Part shown: positions 12,088 through 23,668 of the stretch, one piece after another
How positions within the stretch are numbered: position 1 is the first letter of the stretch
Layout: each line of letters opens with the position of its first letter
NCBI GenBank assembly: GCA_026168455.1
Contig: CM047425.1
Span: 3,756,001 to 3,820,000, forward strand
From: Theocolax elegans
Taxonomy: Eukaryota > Arthropoda > Insecta > Hymenoptera > Cerocephalidae
Reading direction: 5' to 3'
Length of the DNA stretch: 64,000 nucleotides
The notes under the pieces: model-generated
What the model was told of the DNA's origin: nothing
The model's input: the letters and a program-made list of their open reading frames with translations, nothing else
Database searches by the model: none
Translations under genes and position numbers: made by a program

Positions 12088-12973
12088 AACTAATCTGACA
12101 TGCCCTTATAAAAACGCACGATTCCAAAAATTTTCGAATAACTAAAACACTTGCACAATGTATAACACTCCCTTATTTAACGAACAAAACCTACATTGCG
12201 AAGAAAACAAAAATAAAAAGATACTTACTTTAAAATTATTTCATAATAATATGAAAAAAGAAAGAAAAAGAGAAATAACGAAAATATGAAACAATATCGT
12301 TTAACGGTTTAATTAAGATAAATTTATATTTAAAATTCAACATATAGCCGAGTTAATTATTCGTATATAGAGTCCATTTGAAAACTTTAGCACTTACAAT
12401 GGGCATTAAAAGTAGAAAACTTGTGTACGAACATTTTTATGACCGGCTATAAACAACTTTTCGCTGGAGGATAAAAATATGTAGGAAACTCGGGAGCGGG
12501 TACACGCAATTTGTAATAAAATTTTGCTTTATAAAAAATGAAATAACTAAATACCAATAAAATTTATAGTTCCCTTCGGTACAGTGCGCTCGTGTATATT
12601 GTATATAATCTCGCGTTCAATTCGAAGTACACATATATACGTCAGTTTGAAATTAGTAGCGTGTTGCGATTGCCTTAAAAAAAGAGTAATCCTTTCAACG
12701 GATAAATAAGCAGGGAGGTTGAAAATTTGAAGAAAATAGTACGGTTATACAGCAAGTACGTGTAGCTCATCAATCGGAACTGGGAATAAATTAATTAGAG
12801 ATAAGATTGGTCGGTATGGTGGCGACCGATCTTAAAATTCTCCCATAACAACACGAAAGGTACACCCATTAATATACGTTACAACAAACTCAAGTACTAG
12901 ATAGACCAATCGTTTGTGAGCTTTCACCGATGTTAAGAATCGATCATGGACATAAAAACTATTTTTAACCGGT
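12088..12973. other. AT-rich DNA with a perfect-type hairpin
   Basis: No gene recognised. A 12-bp stem (TAAGATTGGTCG pairing with CGACCGATCTTA, one G-T wobble) with a 9-base loop lies at about 12803-12835. Its role is unknown. Confidence 0.5.
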
Positions 12974-13560
12974 ATGCGTGTATATAAGTACCTTTTACGA
13001 TATACATCCTCTCGCCCAACGCGTTTAATTAAGGGGACTCGAATTCTTCTCTCGATGGAAACAAGAAAAAGGAATAAAGGAAAATCTCGGTCGAGGTGTA
13101 AGATTTATTCGAACGCGGTAGGTGAATCCCGATGCGTACAGTTTAACGAGAGATTACAAAGCTGCGAAAGTAACCCGATATGCCGATTTTACGAGGAACG
13201 CGATCTTACCTCGCATCGAAAACAATATCACCAACGCCTACGTGAACGATACACGTGTTTTACTGGTTTTCCGGATTTTTCGAAAGTCGATCCGTGCCTT
13301 TTTTTTTTCTTTTTCTTTTCTTTTCTTTCTTATATATACTTCTTGCTGATGTTGCTTCTTCTTTTCCTTTTTTTCTTTTCGTGCTTTTACGGAGGACGCG
13401 ACCGGCCGACTTGTCGCGCGAGACTATAAAAACAAACTCCTCGCGTTTCGATGTTGTAAGACGCTGACAGCCGTTCCCGGTGTTTAAATAAGTGGATCGT
13501 ACCGGTGCTCCGCCGAAAGAGACTGATGAACCTCAAAGAACTTTATAGTTTCTCCACCAT
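12974..13560. other. CpG-rich island, possible regulatory DNA
   Basis: GC- and CpG-richer than its surroundings, with a strong T/C tract at 13296-13380. A 151-codon plus-strand frame spans it but ends in Phe/Leu-rich translation of the pyrimidine tract and has no recognisable domain. A TATA-like CTATAAAAAC at about 13424-13433 could mark a promoter, but no transcript evidence exists in sequence alone. Confidence 0.3.
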
Positions 13561-14095
13561 CTTTTTTTCTTTTCAGTTTTTTTTAATAAATGTAAGGAAC
13601 CTTGTGGAATTTATACATAGGGTTTTAAATAAACGCTATTGTTTTTTTAATTGAATTAATTTACAAATGTAGGTGTAGTTACGATGAGGTTCTTATATTT
13701 TGTACTAACCTAAGGATGCACTTGAATTAATGAAATTTTTCTCAAAATTGCTTTAAAAATTACTACATATATTGTACAATATTTACTTACTGCATGACCT
13801 AACAAAAATTATGACGTTACGTTTTACTAATGTAGATACATAGCTAATAATTTTTTTTATGTACCAGTGTCGTATCATATGTGTGAAATAACGTGGTTAA
13901 AAAATAATGCAATGTTCAACCGAAGAATAAAAAATTAATGCTTATTTTTGTTGGTTTTTTTAATATCTGTTTACAAATTCGCATATTAAAATATAATTTT
14001 TCAATTTTTTTTTGAGTTTATGGAATAGCCGTAAAACTCGATTTTAGCCTAATTATCATTAGAATTACTTTTTAATTATATTTTATTATATTTAA
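13561..14095. other. AT-rich sequence, nothing recognised
   Basis: No coding signal. The last four bases are the TTAA target site of the adjacent MITE. Confidence 0.6.
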
Positions 14096-14327
14096 CCTTT
14101 AGAGGACGGGATGGCCCCTATACGGGCCATGCCCATGATTGACCCTTTACATGTGTTAGTTGTGAGATGTGAGACATCACAAAAACTCGATTTCTATAGA
14201 AAAGTGAGAGCAAACACTAAACCCAAATCCCCGTCCTCTAAAGGTTCAAAGTGATCCAATGTTTTTAGACATTAATTTTATTGAAAAAGAAGCTTTTTTG
14301 AACCAGAAAATTCCCGTCCTCTAAAGG
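14096..14327. mobile_element. 232-bp MITE with TTAA target-site duplication
   Basis: Perfect 15-bp terminal inverted repeats, CCTTTAGAGGACGGG and its reverse complement, are flanked on both sides by TTAA (14092-14095 and 14328-14331). TTAA duplication and a CC start fit piggyBac-derived or Kolobok-like MITEs. A third copy of the end sequence (CCCGTCCTCTAAAGG) occurs internally at about 14232-14246, so the element may be composite or may have captured an extra end. Confidence 0.88.
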
Positions 14328-14331
14328 TTAA

Positions 14332-14869
14332 TGGGTATGTGTCCATTTTAAGCATTATGTATCATATTGAATTTAAATATTAAATGTTATAATTTTAAAA
14401 ATACATAAAGAATCAATGCTTAGTTTATAATTAAAAAAGTACATGAATTTTAATAAAAAAACCAGGAAGAAAACGACCCTCATAGATTTAAGAAATCAGT
14501 TATAAGAAAGTTGCACACCCTCCATTTACAGGTTGAAACATCTTAAAATAGTCAATCTATTAAGTCAATCAATGTAATTAATTAAAAACTTACCAATCGC
14601 TGGATTCACAATTTCGTAACGTTGTAATAACGTTGTAATTAAAAATTCAAAAATCTCAAGCGCGGGAAATTCGAACCGCCAATCGTTATCGACACCTCGT
14701 TGTTCGTTAAAAAGTACCTCAACGATAAAACATACATTTATCCCTAATATTCCTCAATCGAATTCCGCTATAAATTTATCAAGTAAACACAGATATTCTT
14801 AATAAAAAGATTGACCATATCACTTTTACAGAGAAAAACTCGAGAGTCTCGAAGCGACGAAGAAAAAGA
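14332..14869. other. AT-rich DNA with a lone CCCGCG-type transposon end
   Basis: AT-rich. At 14648-14674 it carries AAGCGCGGGAAATTCGAA within a longer match to the right end of the element at 61720-62045. A degraded left-end candidate may lie near 14369. No gene seen. Confidence 0.45.
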
Positions 14870-15860
14870 AAGGGTTTACAAGGCCCTCGGTCTGCGTTCG
14901 ATTGATTCGACTGTTTGACCGAACGCAAAGTCATTCGGGTTAATACTAAGAGGTTAACACCCCATGCCGATAAGTGTATATTGAACCAACAAGATAATGA
15001 GACGTATTCTCGAACATATAATCATAACCTCGAGTCAAAGAGAAAGAGATATTCTCTCACTCCGTTGAAGAGTATGAAAAAAAAAACAAAAAAAAAACAA
15101 GAAGGTATATACACATTATAGTACCTCGCGCGCGCTCGTTGCCCACTCGAGAGTTAAAAAAGCTCAAACGTGTAACATTACAAAAAGCACCTCTCTCTCG
15201 AGGCTGTCAAAAAGGCTATCACACGGACAAACACGAAACATGTTCCCTTATACATATATATATCACGCATACATATAGAGTATATTGCATGTATTCACTC
15301 GCATTACAATATGTGTGGACGAGACGAGGGAGTTTCTTGGAAAATACTATGGAAAAAGCAAAGAAAGAAAAAAAAAAGGAGGGCTCATTTTCAAACACTC
15401 GAACGCTATCGTATTTCAAGAGCGCGCGCGCGCGTGTCTTGCACATTCTCAGCGACAAAACGCGTGTTTTCTCCCAAGGAGAGGTGCGTGTCGTCGACGA
15501 GATACACACAGAGAGACAACTCGTTTATTGCTGGCTTGCTTCTCATTCTGGGAACGAAGCTATGCGCCGCGCCTCCCCCAAAAAGTGCACCCGGAGGAGA
15601 GGAGAGTGCAGTCGTAAAGTACGCCAAGGCCGTAAACGACCGAGAGCGCAATACTATGTGGAAGATTTCGGCGCGCGCTTATATACTACTCCGTCGCGAA
15701 CGTTTACCGCCTATCGACCCGTGGAGAAGATGCAAACGGTTTATTAGCGGAAGTCGCGCTTCTCGCATCCTTAACCGAATATATACATGTGTGTGCGTGT
15801 GTGCGCGACATTTTTTTTCTCTTGATTATTTCGAGAGACGATGACGGATGAGGATGTAGC
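14870..15860. other. CpG-rich island with overlapping spurious frames
   Basis: One of the most CpG-rich stretches in the window. Plus- and minus-strand frames of 81-202 codons overlap here, as expected when stop codons become rare in GC-rich DNA. None shows a recognisable domain, conserved motif or convincing start context. A TATA-like TTATATAC occurs at about 15679-15686. It could be a promoter region; this is inference. Confidence 0.35.
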
Positions 15861-17310
15861 CTGCGAAACTAGCTGTGTATATAACGCCTGGCATACTTAT
15901 ACGATAATTATTATCCTTTTAGTATATCTTCTTATTTTTTTCATTTTTATCGTCGACCCATGGTTTGTTTGTTTGATGTTTCGTGTACTTAATCATTTCA
16001 AATGATTATAATTAATAATACTAATAATTAATTTAAAAGTCATTATGTAAATAAATACTTATTATTTTTTATAATAAACGAGTTTGTACTTAATAAATAT
16101 TATTTTCTTGCGAAATAGATATATACATAATTTTTTTTTTTAATTCTTTATATTTAAACACATATTATGTACCTAATTTTTGGGATACCGTTCGCACCAA
16201 TTTTTTTGTAATAAAAAATGCATATATTCTAAATTTGTATTATGAATTTTTTCTGATTTTTAATTCAATATTGGAAATATTATTTTATACCTAATATCAC
16301 TGTAATTGGATTCAAGATGTCGAACTCGATTGTTGTTAACAATCAAACTTAAACAATTATTTTAATTAAATAAATATTTATTTGATTTATTGTCTATTAT
16401 TCTTGATATCTCTTAAATCCTTATAATTCTAGTATACATACAAAGAAAATTTAAGAATCGATTTCCTTGCTAATATTATTTATTTAGACCCGTTGATATT
16501 TTTGTTTGAAATTCAGTGCAATGATAAATAATACGCAAATCAAAAGTAACGATGACTCGATCAAAATAGTTTTTATATCTCCACTAACTTGGTCGGTAAA
16601 ATTTGACTATTACATTTCGTTAAGAAATTATATATAGATTAATAGTCACAATAATATCTTTACTCGTTGTATATAATACATTTGGTGTCAACAATATTTG
16701 TCGAAACAACAACATACACCTAAGTATTAATTGTTTGAAATATTCTGTACAGTACTACAATTCATAATTTTCGAAATGATGAATCTAAAATTGTGATTAA
16801 ACATAATTAATTCAGATTTAAATTTAAAATAGCTTAGAAAAATGATTTTATTACGATTAAAAATTTTGAATACTTTATCTATGTAATAATATATACGATT
16901 AGCAGGAAATTTTGAATTTATCTTTTTTTTTTTAAACGAATTTAGTTTATAATCGTTTTTGCAAAAACATAAACATTTTTTCATGTACAAACATGTTTAT
17001 TCGTTTATTAGATAATCTATTTTAAATTAAAAACTATAATTTTCAAAACTGTTAATCTAATTATAATAATCAATTTAAATTCCAATAAATAATATATTTT
17101 GTTTGTATTAAAGATTACTATTCGATCTCCTTGATTTGGAAATAAATAATATTTTGCTATAACAACAAAAATTTATAAATTTCATGTGCGTGAAATTTGA
17201 ATCTTTACATATATATGGGATGTCACGGGCGTCTCCGCGCGACTTAGGTGTATGAGAAGGATAGAGAGAGCGATAAGGTGTCTCGACTAATGTAAGCGTT
17301 GCATTGCAGC
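15861..17310. other. AT-rich intergenic DNA
   Basis: Strongly AT-rich, with homopolymer runs and no recognisable gene or repeat family. An 87-codon minus-strand frame at 16727-16990 is Lys/Asn/Ile-rich and typical of AT-rich background. Confidence 0.6.
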
Positions 17311-17384
17311 GCGGACGTTAGCTCGATGGTCAGAGTACGAGATTCGTAATCCAAGGTCCGTGTGTTCGAATCCCGTCGTCCGCC
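17311..17384 (+). tRNA. tRNA-Thr(CGT)-like sequence, probably a pseudogene
   Basis: The 5' GCGGACG and 3' CGTCCGC form a perfect 7-bp acceptor stem, beginning G1-C72 and C2-G71, as in threonine tRNAs. A D-arm (GCTC...GAGT), a TTCGTAA anticodon loop (anticodon CGT) and a T-loop TTCGAAT are present. A run of six T follows directly, a typical Pol III terminator. Against function, the anticodon stem pairs only at its loop end (CGAGA against TCCAA), the T-stem has a mismatch, and there is an extra base before the D-arm. It is most likely a tRNA pseudogene or the head of a tRNA-derived SINE. A divergent functional tRNA is less likely. Confidence 0.55.
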
Positions 17385-17420
17385 TTTTTTCACTCCTCGC
17401 CTTTTTAATCCGTAATAGGG

Positions 17421-18171
17421 GCAATCCATGTCAAATCAACAGATAGAAAATTTAAAAATTATTGATATTGTGCTAAATAACTCCTTTATAACCCTAGAAC
17501 ATGATAAGACGAAAGTTTTTAATAACCAAATATCACATTTGCTGTTTTGCACTTATACGATCAATTTTCATTTAGAGAAAAAATGTATAAAGGTATTAGA
17601 ATAATAAAAAAATTCTTAAAAGTATTTGTGCCAATATCTACAAAAATATTTTTTCTCTGAATCTATTAATCTCAGAAGAAAATAAAATGAATTTTTTTAT
17701 TTTTGCATTTAGCTGTACAGAAAAAAGTGTATATCTCTTATCCTATTAATTTTACCACTAAATATAAATAATGTACATGTAAGTATCTGTGATTTTTTTC
17801 AATAATTAAATATTGAAAATTATAATTTAATATCAATCGTCCCGAATGTAAAAAAATTAAAACATATAATTTTTTAGTGGCTTAAAGTCAGTAAAAGTGC
17901 AATAAAAAATTCAATTAATGATTATAATTAAAATTTCATTAAAATTTTCATGTGATTTCCAATGTTAAAGATATCTATCATTTCTTTTGTAGAATATATT
18001 GCATATATTAAGTTACAAGGTCAAAAAAATTGGTTATATAATCGCAAAACACTAAAATTTGTATTTTTTCGTTATTAATAACTTTTGTCATGTCCTAAGT
18101 AAAGCATCTAAAAATTCGTTTACATATTCTAGGTTCAAAAAATTTTCATCTGTTGATTTGACATGGAATGC
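17421..18171. mobile_element. 751-bp inverted-repeat element (non-autonomous)
   Basis: Ends are inverted: GCAATCCATGTCAAATCAAC on the left, and GCATTCCATGTCAAATCAAC when the right end is read in reverse. The similarity continues inward imperfectly for well over 100 bp, including ACATGATAAG against ACATGACAAA and TTAATAAC in both arms. The interior is AT-rich with no transposase. It is an old fold-back type MITE. The outer bases resemble the palindromic family at 31378-32370 (ATTCCAYGT), so the two may be related. Confidence 0.72.
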
Positions 18172-18687
18172 TTACATGATATATCATTTATTTTCATTTT
18201 GTATCAAATTGTATTTGCAAATAAATAGAAATTTCTACGTTATGTTACAAAATTTACGATAATCAACGAACGATTCGGACAAACTGTTTCGAAAATCTTG
18301 TTTCGAAACACCGATAATTGATATTGACATTTATCACACGCAAATACCCGCGAGTAAACAAATAAGAAAAAAAAAGAAGAATAAAGAGATCTTTGTTAAA
18401 CGCGAGGAGTCGAGTGAACGAGTAGAATGTTTGGTGAGAAGCCAAAAAGTGTCAAAAGGTGTACAAAAGTGACTAGAAAGAGGAGTTGATAATCAATCTC
18501 TAAAAACAAAGTCAAACCAATAAAGCGCGTAACGATATCGTTTGAGCTCTCTCGCGAGACATTAGTTCTCGCGCTCGCGAGAATGAACTGCCCGACACGA
18601 CTGTATTTATAAGCAACAAATGACAAAGGTGACAAGGCGAGAAAATGCCACGACGTGCCGAATTTATGTTTCAGCGAGCGACCGAGC

Positions 18688-18732
<45 letters not shown>

Positions 18733-19307
18733 GTAGATAGCGCGGGTGGTAAAGACAGGCCCCAGTCGCTTGAAATAATATTCCTGCTATTTTGAAACAT
18801 TGCCGGGCGACATTATAACGCGCTACGCGCAAAATTTACACGAGTCTCGTATACTGGTTTTTGTATGGAGCATTTTAAAATTAGACGCACGTGAGACTTG
18901 TAACACGCGCGCTTGTATGTGCTGTGTGTATATATCCACGCGTACCCGAAATCGCTGTATAACCTTTTTTCCTTATTTTTCTTTATTTTTATTTTTCCTT
19001 TCGTTTTCACTGATTAATGGTTATTAAACACGAGTAGGTAGAATTCATTGGTCGATGATATTTTTATCGATGGATGTATCGAGATTTATTTTCCTTCGAT
19101 GTTTCAGTTATACATATAGCGATCGTTACGCTTTTGTTATATTTATATTTATAACAATTTTCACGCCTGGGTTTATTAGGTATTAAAAACAGTTTAAATA
19201 CGTGCCAAACAAACGTTGTACGAGCATCGTGACAACTATTTTCAGAATAGTATTAAAAATTATTTTTACTTGTGTTACTTGTGACAATTGTAGCTTCATA
19301 TATACGT
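18172..19307. other. Mixed region with (GA)n tract and CpG-rich patch
   Basis: AT-rich at first, then CpG-richer from about 18530 to 18960. It includes the perfect hairpin TTCTCGCG-CT-CGCGAGAA near 18576 and a (GA)n microsatellite at about 18690-18728. Frames over the (GA)n are Ser/Leu repeats and not genes. Confidence 0.5.
18690..18728. repeat. (GA)n microsatellite
   Basis: About 19 uninterrupted GA units. Confidence 0.95.
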
Positions 19308-19426
19308 GGAGCATTCCACGTCCAGTGGTCCGATCAAAATTTTAAAATGCACCAAATTTTTGGTACAGACTGGAAATTTTTCAGGAAACAGAAAAAAGTT
19401 TTTAGATACTGGAATTTATTTATATA
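19308..19426. mobile_element. Fragment of the palindromic ATTCCACGT element family
   Basis: From GAGCATTCCACGTCCAGTGG onward this matches the arm of the elements at 29946 and 31378 for about 115 bases, including GGTCCGATCAAAATTTTAAA. It stops where the pogo-like element begins, so that element probably inserted into it. Continuation of the host copy after 20355 is weak. Confidence 0.65.
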
Positions 19427-20353
19427 GGGGAAGCCCGGGCAAGACGGACCCCTTAAGGAAAAACGAATAAAAAATGGACTAAACAACAAAATATACGATC
19501 AATAAAAATTTTTTCGTGAAGTAGGAATCAGAACAAAGAAGTACGTGCAAGAATATCGATATATTATAACTTAAGCATATAATAAAAAATTGTTAAAAAA
19601 ATTGTGAAATTTCGAGGCCTTCAAAAATGCCCGGGCAAAACGGACACCCTCAGGAAAAATCGATAAAAATTGGTCAAATAAGGAATTTTGAACATATTTA
19701 TATTTTTAAACATCATTTACTAACAAAAATAGATTAATATATAAATTACTTTTATAGAAACATTAACAGTAAAGAAAAGAAAATTTTTTTTTATAAATAG
19801 TACATTAATCGTCGCATTCTTCGCAAAAATAACTACCATTCCTTTGTATGGTGAACAATTTTCATGAGACCACTTTTTACACTTTACAAAAAAGTTGTAA
19901 TAAATTGCTTTAAAAAGAAAAAACTCAAATTTGTGTATTCCGGGCAAAATGGCCATATGACCGTCTTGCCCGGACCATCTTGCCCGGAATGGATATAATG
20001 AATTTTTTTTTAAAAATTAGTAAAAAACAAAATTAATATGGGCTCTAACCTGTGTCTTTTTTTAAAACTAGTTAAATATAATAGCCTGACAATATTTATT
20101 TATTAATTTAATAATTTGTGTGAAAAATAAGTTTACTTTCTTATCTTGATAACATCGTAAGGATTCAGACAAAAATCAATATTTATGTTTTTCGACGATG
20201 TTACCATCGAGACCGGCGCGGACGTACTGAAATTTAAATACTAGTAACACAAACAATATACTTGAATTTTTTCGGAATTTTCCGAACAGCCATATTAGAA
20301 ATAGAGGGGGGTGACCGTCTTGCCCGGTATGACCGTCTTGCCCGGGCTTCCCC
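19427..20353 (-). mobile_element. 927-bp internally deleted pogo-like DNA transposon
   Basis: Perfect inverted ends GGGGAAGCCCGGGCAAGACG and reverse complement are flanked by TA on both sides (19425-19426 and 20354-20355). This is the target site of Tc1/mariner/pogo elements. Further copies of the subterminal motif CCGTCTTGCCCGG (or close variants) occur near 19629, 19938-19990 and 20311-20345, probably transposase binding sites. The interior keeps only a decayed piece of transposase. It is non-autonomous. Confidence 0.85.
19805..19956 (-). pseudogene. C-terminal zinc-finger remnant of a pogo-like transposase
   Basis: The minus strand encodes KCKKWSHENCSPYKG followed by MVV, then needs a one-base frame change after the next residue to read FCEECDD and a stop at 19805-19807. 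The pattern C-x-x-W-x-H-x2-C...F-C-x2-C is the PHD-like finger found at the very C-terminus of many insect pogo/jerky-type DDE transposases. The expected first cysteine, three residues before the seen one, reads Phe. The DNA-binding and catalytic DDE domains are absent, removed by internal deletion. Placement inside a TA-flanked inverted-repeat element agrees. It is inactive: truncated, frameshifted and missing a ligand residue. The upstream limit of homology is uncertain. Confidence 0.72.
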
Positions 20354-20355
20354 TA

Positions 20356-21532
20356 TGCTTGTAACATTAATTTAATACGTTGTAAATCAGCTTATATAAA
20401 TATAGGAAACATGTTTTAAATTAATTGATATTCAGTATATCAATATAGGTAAATGATTTTTATTTAGTTAAAAATATATTAGTTTTTAAAATAATTATTA
20501 AAAGGAGGATAATTTTGGATTTGCGTGAGATTATAATATTTTGATATATTTCTAAGATATGATCCTTTGTCATTTTTATTAAATATTCGGCTAAAGACTC
20601 ACAAAGATTTTTTAAGAAATTTTGGAGATATTGTTTTACCGAATAATTTATAAAAATTGACGATTTATCTATAATTTTTAGTTTAAATTCGCAATCCCGA
20701 CTCACTTTTCATCTTCTATTGTTCATAAAAATTGAAAACTGATTTTTCATTGTTTATTTGCGTTATTTGATCACACGTTGTCGTAATTTGGCATTTTTAG
20801 TACTTTGTGGTCAGATATAACAATTTTATGTTGATAACTATAAAAAGTAGATCTAATAAATGTACACACGAAAAAATTTTTACAAAAAAAAATCTTTACA
20901 TAAAGAATATCACTAAGAATTAGAATAAACTTTAAAAAATATGTATTATAAAATAATTAATTGATCCTCATACCTAATCAAGTTGTAAAAAAACAGTTAG
21001 CCGAGCAATTAGCTTTTTTGTTGTTTTGGTGTTTAATATACATAATTGTTGTTTGTATTGTAATTGATAAAAATCGTTGTTAACAAGTTTTTATGATTAA
21101 TAAATAAACTAATAATAAATAATTAAAATAATAATCCTCTGGAAACATCACCTACAAGTACATTATATCCAAAAGTCTAATGATATTTTATACAAATTCG
21201 AATCAGCAATTAAGATGCAAGAAGATCTTCAACAATTAACGTTTACGAAATTTCTATAAAAATATAACAACTTTGATAACAACCGCACACATATCTATAA
21301 ATAGAAAAAAAAGTGACGATACAAAGCTCAATTCTCCCATAACATAATAAGAGTATCCTTGTGCATCAATGGGTGTGATACGCACCGTTGAATGGTGCGT
21401 CTGGTTCGCGTCATCACTAAGAAAGTATAAGCACTCCGCGAGTTATCGATGTTTATGTTCAAACGACAGATTTAACAGCCAAGCGGTTTATCGCCCCGAT
21501 AAATAAAGCGCGCGCTCGGGTAGCTTTTTCTT

Positions 21533-21534
<2 letters not shown>
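20356..21534. other. AT-rich intergenic DNA
   Basis: No gene recognised. A small hairpin (ACGCACC, 7-base loop, GGTGCGT) lies at about 21380-21400. The final 100 bases before the (CT)n tract are CpG-richer. Confidence 0.55.

Positions 21535-21581
<47 letters not shown>
21535..21581. repeat. (CT)n microsatellite
   Basis: About 23 uninterrupted CT units. Confidence 0.95.
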
Positions 21582-21582
<1 letters not shown>

Positions 21583-22560
21583 AAAGAGAGTCACACTTTC
21601 CGAGATGTTAAATTAACGGTGAAATTCGCGCGTAATACACGGCAAAGACCTTTTTACTCAACGTCGAAATTGATTGCGCTCTCGTATATACGCAGTAATA
21701 TATATTATATGTGTATATTTACAACCTATTATAAATCGTAGAAAGTTAACGATATACGTAAGAAAAATTTTTGATGATAAATATACGATATTTACAGAAT
21801 GTATTTTGCCTGGTTATCAAACGCATGGTGGAATATAATTATATATGTGTAATATAATGTAATAACGGATAGGTAAACGAGGAAACAATTAGCGAATCAA
21901 TGAATTAATCATTATTCGTATGCATGCTGTTAATAAAAGATCGCTGATGACCGTTTGCCTCGTTTTTTCTTTCTTTTCCTTTTTTCCTTCTTTTCCTTTT
22001 TGGAGGCCTCGCCCAAAGGATCGTCAACCGGATACACGTACAAATCCAGCAACACCAGAAAGAGAGAACACAAGAAGAGGGAGGGAGAGAGAGAGAGAGA
22101 GAGAAAGAACGTCACCCCTTTTCTTCCGTTGTCGAGTCGGTCGCATTAGCCGATGTATCTTTGTACAAACTTTTGTAACGCGTATAATTCTTCTAGGTTG
22201 GTTAGGGAGCGCGTGCGAGTCGTTGGAATCCGGTATATATCGGGGACAAAGGAGTTGTAGATCGAGGAGATGCGTCAACGACCCATGAGAAATGACCATT
22301 ATGAACGTCAACGCTCGAACAACCGATGCATTTAACATTCGGCCTGGTCATGCATGGCATGCATCCTCTCTCCGTCTATGGATCTATCTGACCGACCAAG
22401 CTCGTTTAGATTTTAAAATCCACTTTGAGAGAGATCTCGGGAGAAAGGAGAAATCTAGTTTGACTGATGACACTCCACAGATGTATATAACCACCTGTGT
22501 CATTTGATACACACACGTACACTCCTCATGTGATTCGTGGTGCACTGCGTCTGGCTTTTC
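21582..22560. other. CpG-richer island with (GA)n
   Basis: Contains a T/C-rich tract (21963-22005), a (GA)n run (22084-22106) and moderately GC-rich DNA with overlapping frames on both strands (up to 122 codons). None is recognisable. Possible regulatory sequence only. Confidence 0.35.
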
Positions 22561-23495
22561 ATTATCTTTACCTTTGTTTCGACCGTAATGTTACGCCCTT
22601 TCGAAAAATATCTGTAAGGATTATTTTATTCTAATTAATTCCCTTCGGACTGATAAGGGACGTTATGTAGGATTGCATTTCTTTCGTCGAGCTCGATAGG
22701 ACTATCAATACGTGGAAAGAATTTTCTTATGAAAGGTGCACCGAAATCTATTACATTTTTTAGAGAAAAACTGATCAGTATATAAAAATGATTAAATATG
22801 TATATGAAAGATTTGCATACAAATATTTTATTAATATATTTAAAAATATCTATTGCAAGCATGCACGTGTATTCAGTTAAAATATAAACTATTTTAATTA
22901 TGGTGTCCATAGATAAGGTGATACACTTATTATCAAGATAAAATATGTAGTTCTAATAACATCTTGAAATTCCATTTATAATTTCGAATTTTTGAAGTTA
23001 TTATCCTATGGACCGATAAAAGTATTTATTTTACATATTATACATGTATTCATGAGCAATAAATATCAATTTATGTTGATATAATATATATTTATCATAT
23101 ATATTTATCATAAGAGCTTAAAAAAGGTACTAAACATACGCTACTTATTATTCATTAACTTATAATTTATTATTTATTACTTATTAATTATTAATTATTT
23201 CCTAGAAATTTATTATAAAAAGAAACAATTAAAATTAACTTTAAGTCAATATATTACAAACTTATTATGATTCTAGCTAATTATTTTATTGTAGGCCGTC
23301 TCCAAAATGAATCATCATTCAACGAATTTGTCTTTCATTAGACTTTCATCAAGCCACATGTAGAATAATGTAGAATGAAAATCCTTATTGCTTTTTAGAT
23401 TTTACTTTTGGCTAATACAATTATTAAATTAATTTATATTTCGTGATTCGAATAACATACAACTCATATTATTATAACCATTAAATTAAATTATA
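22561..23495. other. AT-rich intergenic DNA
   Basis: No gene, RNA or repeat family recognised. Confidence 0.6.
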
Positions 23496-23668
23496 CGCGG
23501 AGAGAAAATTATCAGCAAATTTAACTAAACTTTCAGTAACATACTGTCAAAAGGCAAAAATTTTCGTAAAAATTACTAGATTTCTCAGTAAAAATTGCTA
23601 GAAAGTTGAGTGAAAATTGAATTTAATGTAAGCTTAGTAATATTTACAGAAAGTTTCTTCTCTCCGTG
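23496..23668. mobile_element. 173-bp MITE with CGGAGAGAA ends
   Basis: Inverted ends CGCGGAGAGAAAA (left) and CACGGAGAGAAGAAAC (right, reversed). A target-site duplication is not intact. The ends resemble those of the TA-flanked MITE at 56957-57229 (CACTGAGAGAAAG). Confidence 0.55.

Noticed and set aside
15139..15844. Overlapping frames of 110-202 codons
   Set aside because: Three plus-strand and two minus-strand frames overlap in a CpG-rich island where stops are rare. None shows a family motif.
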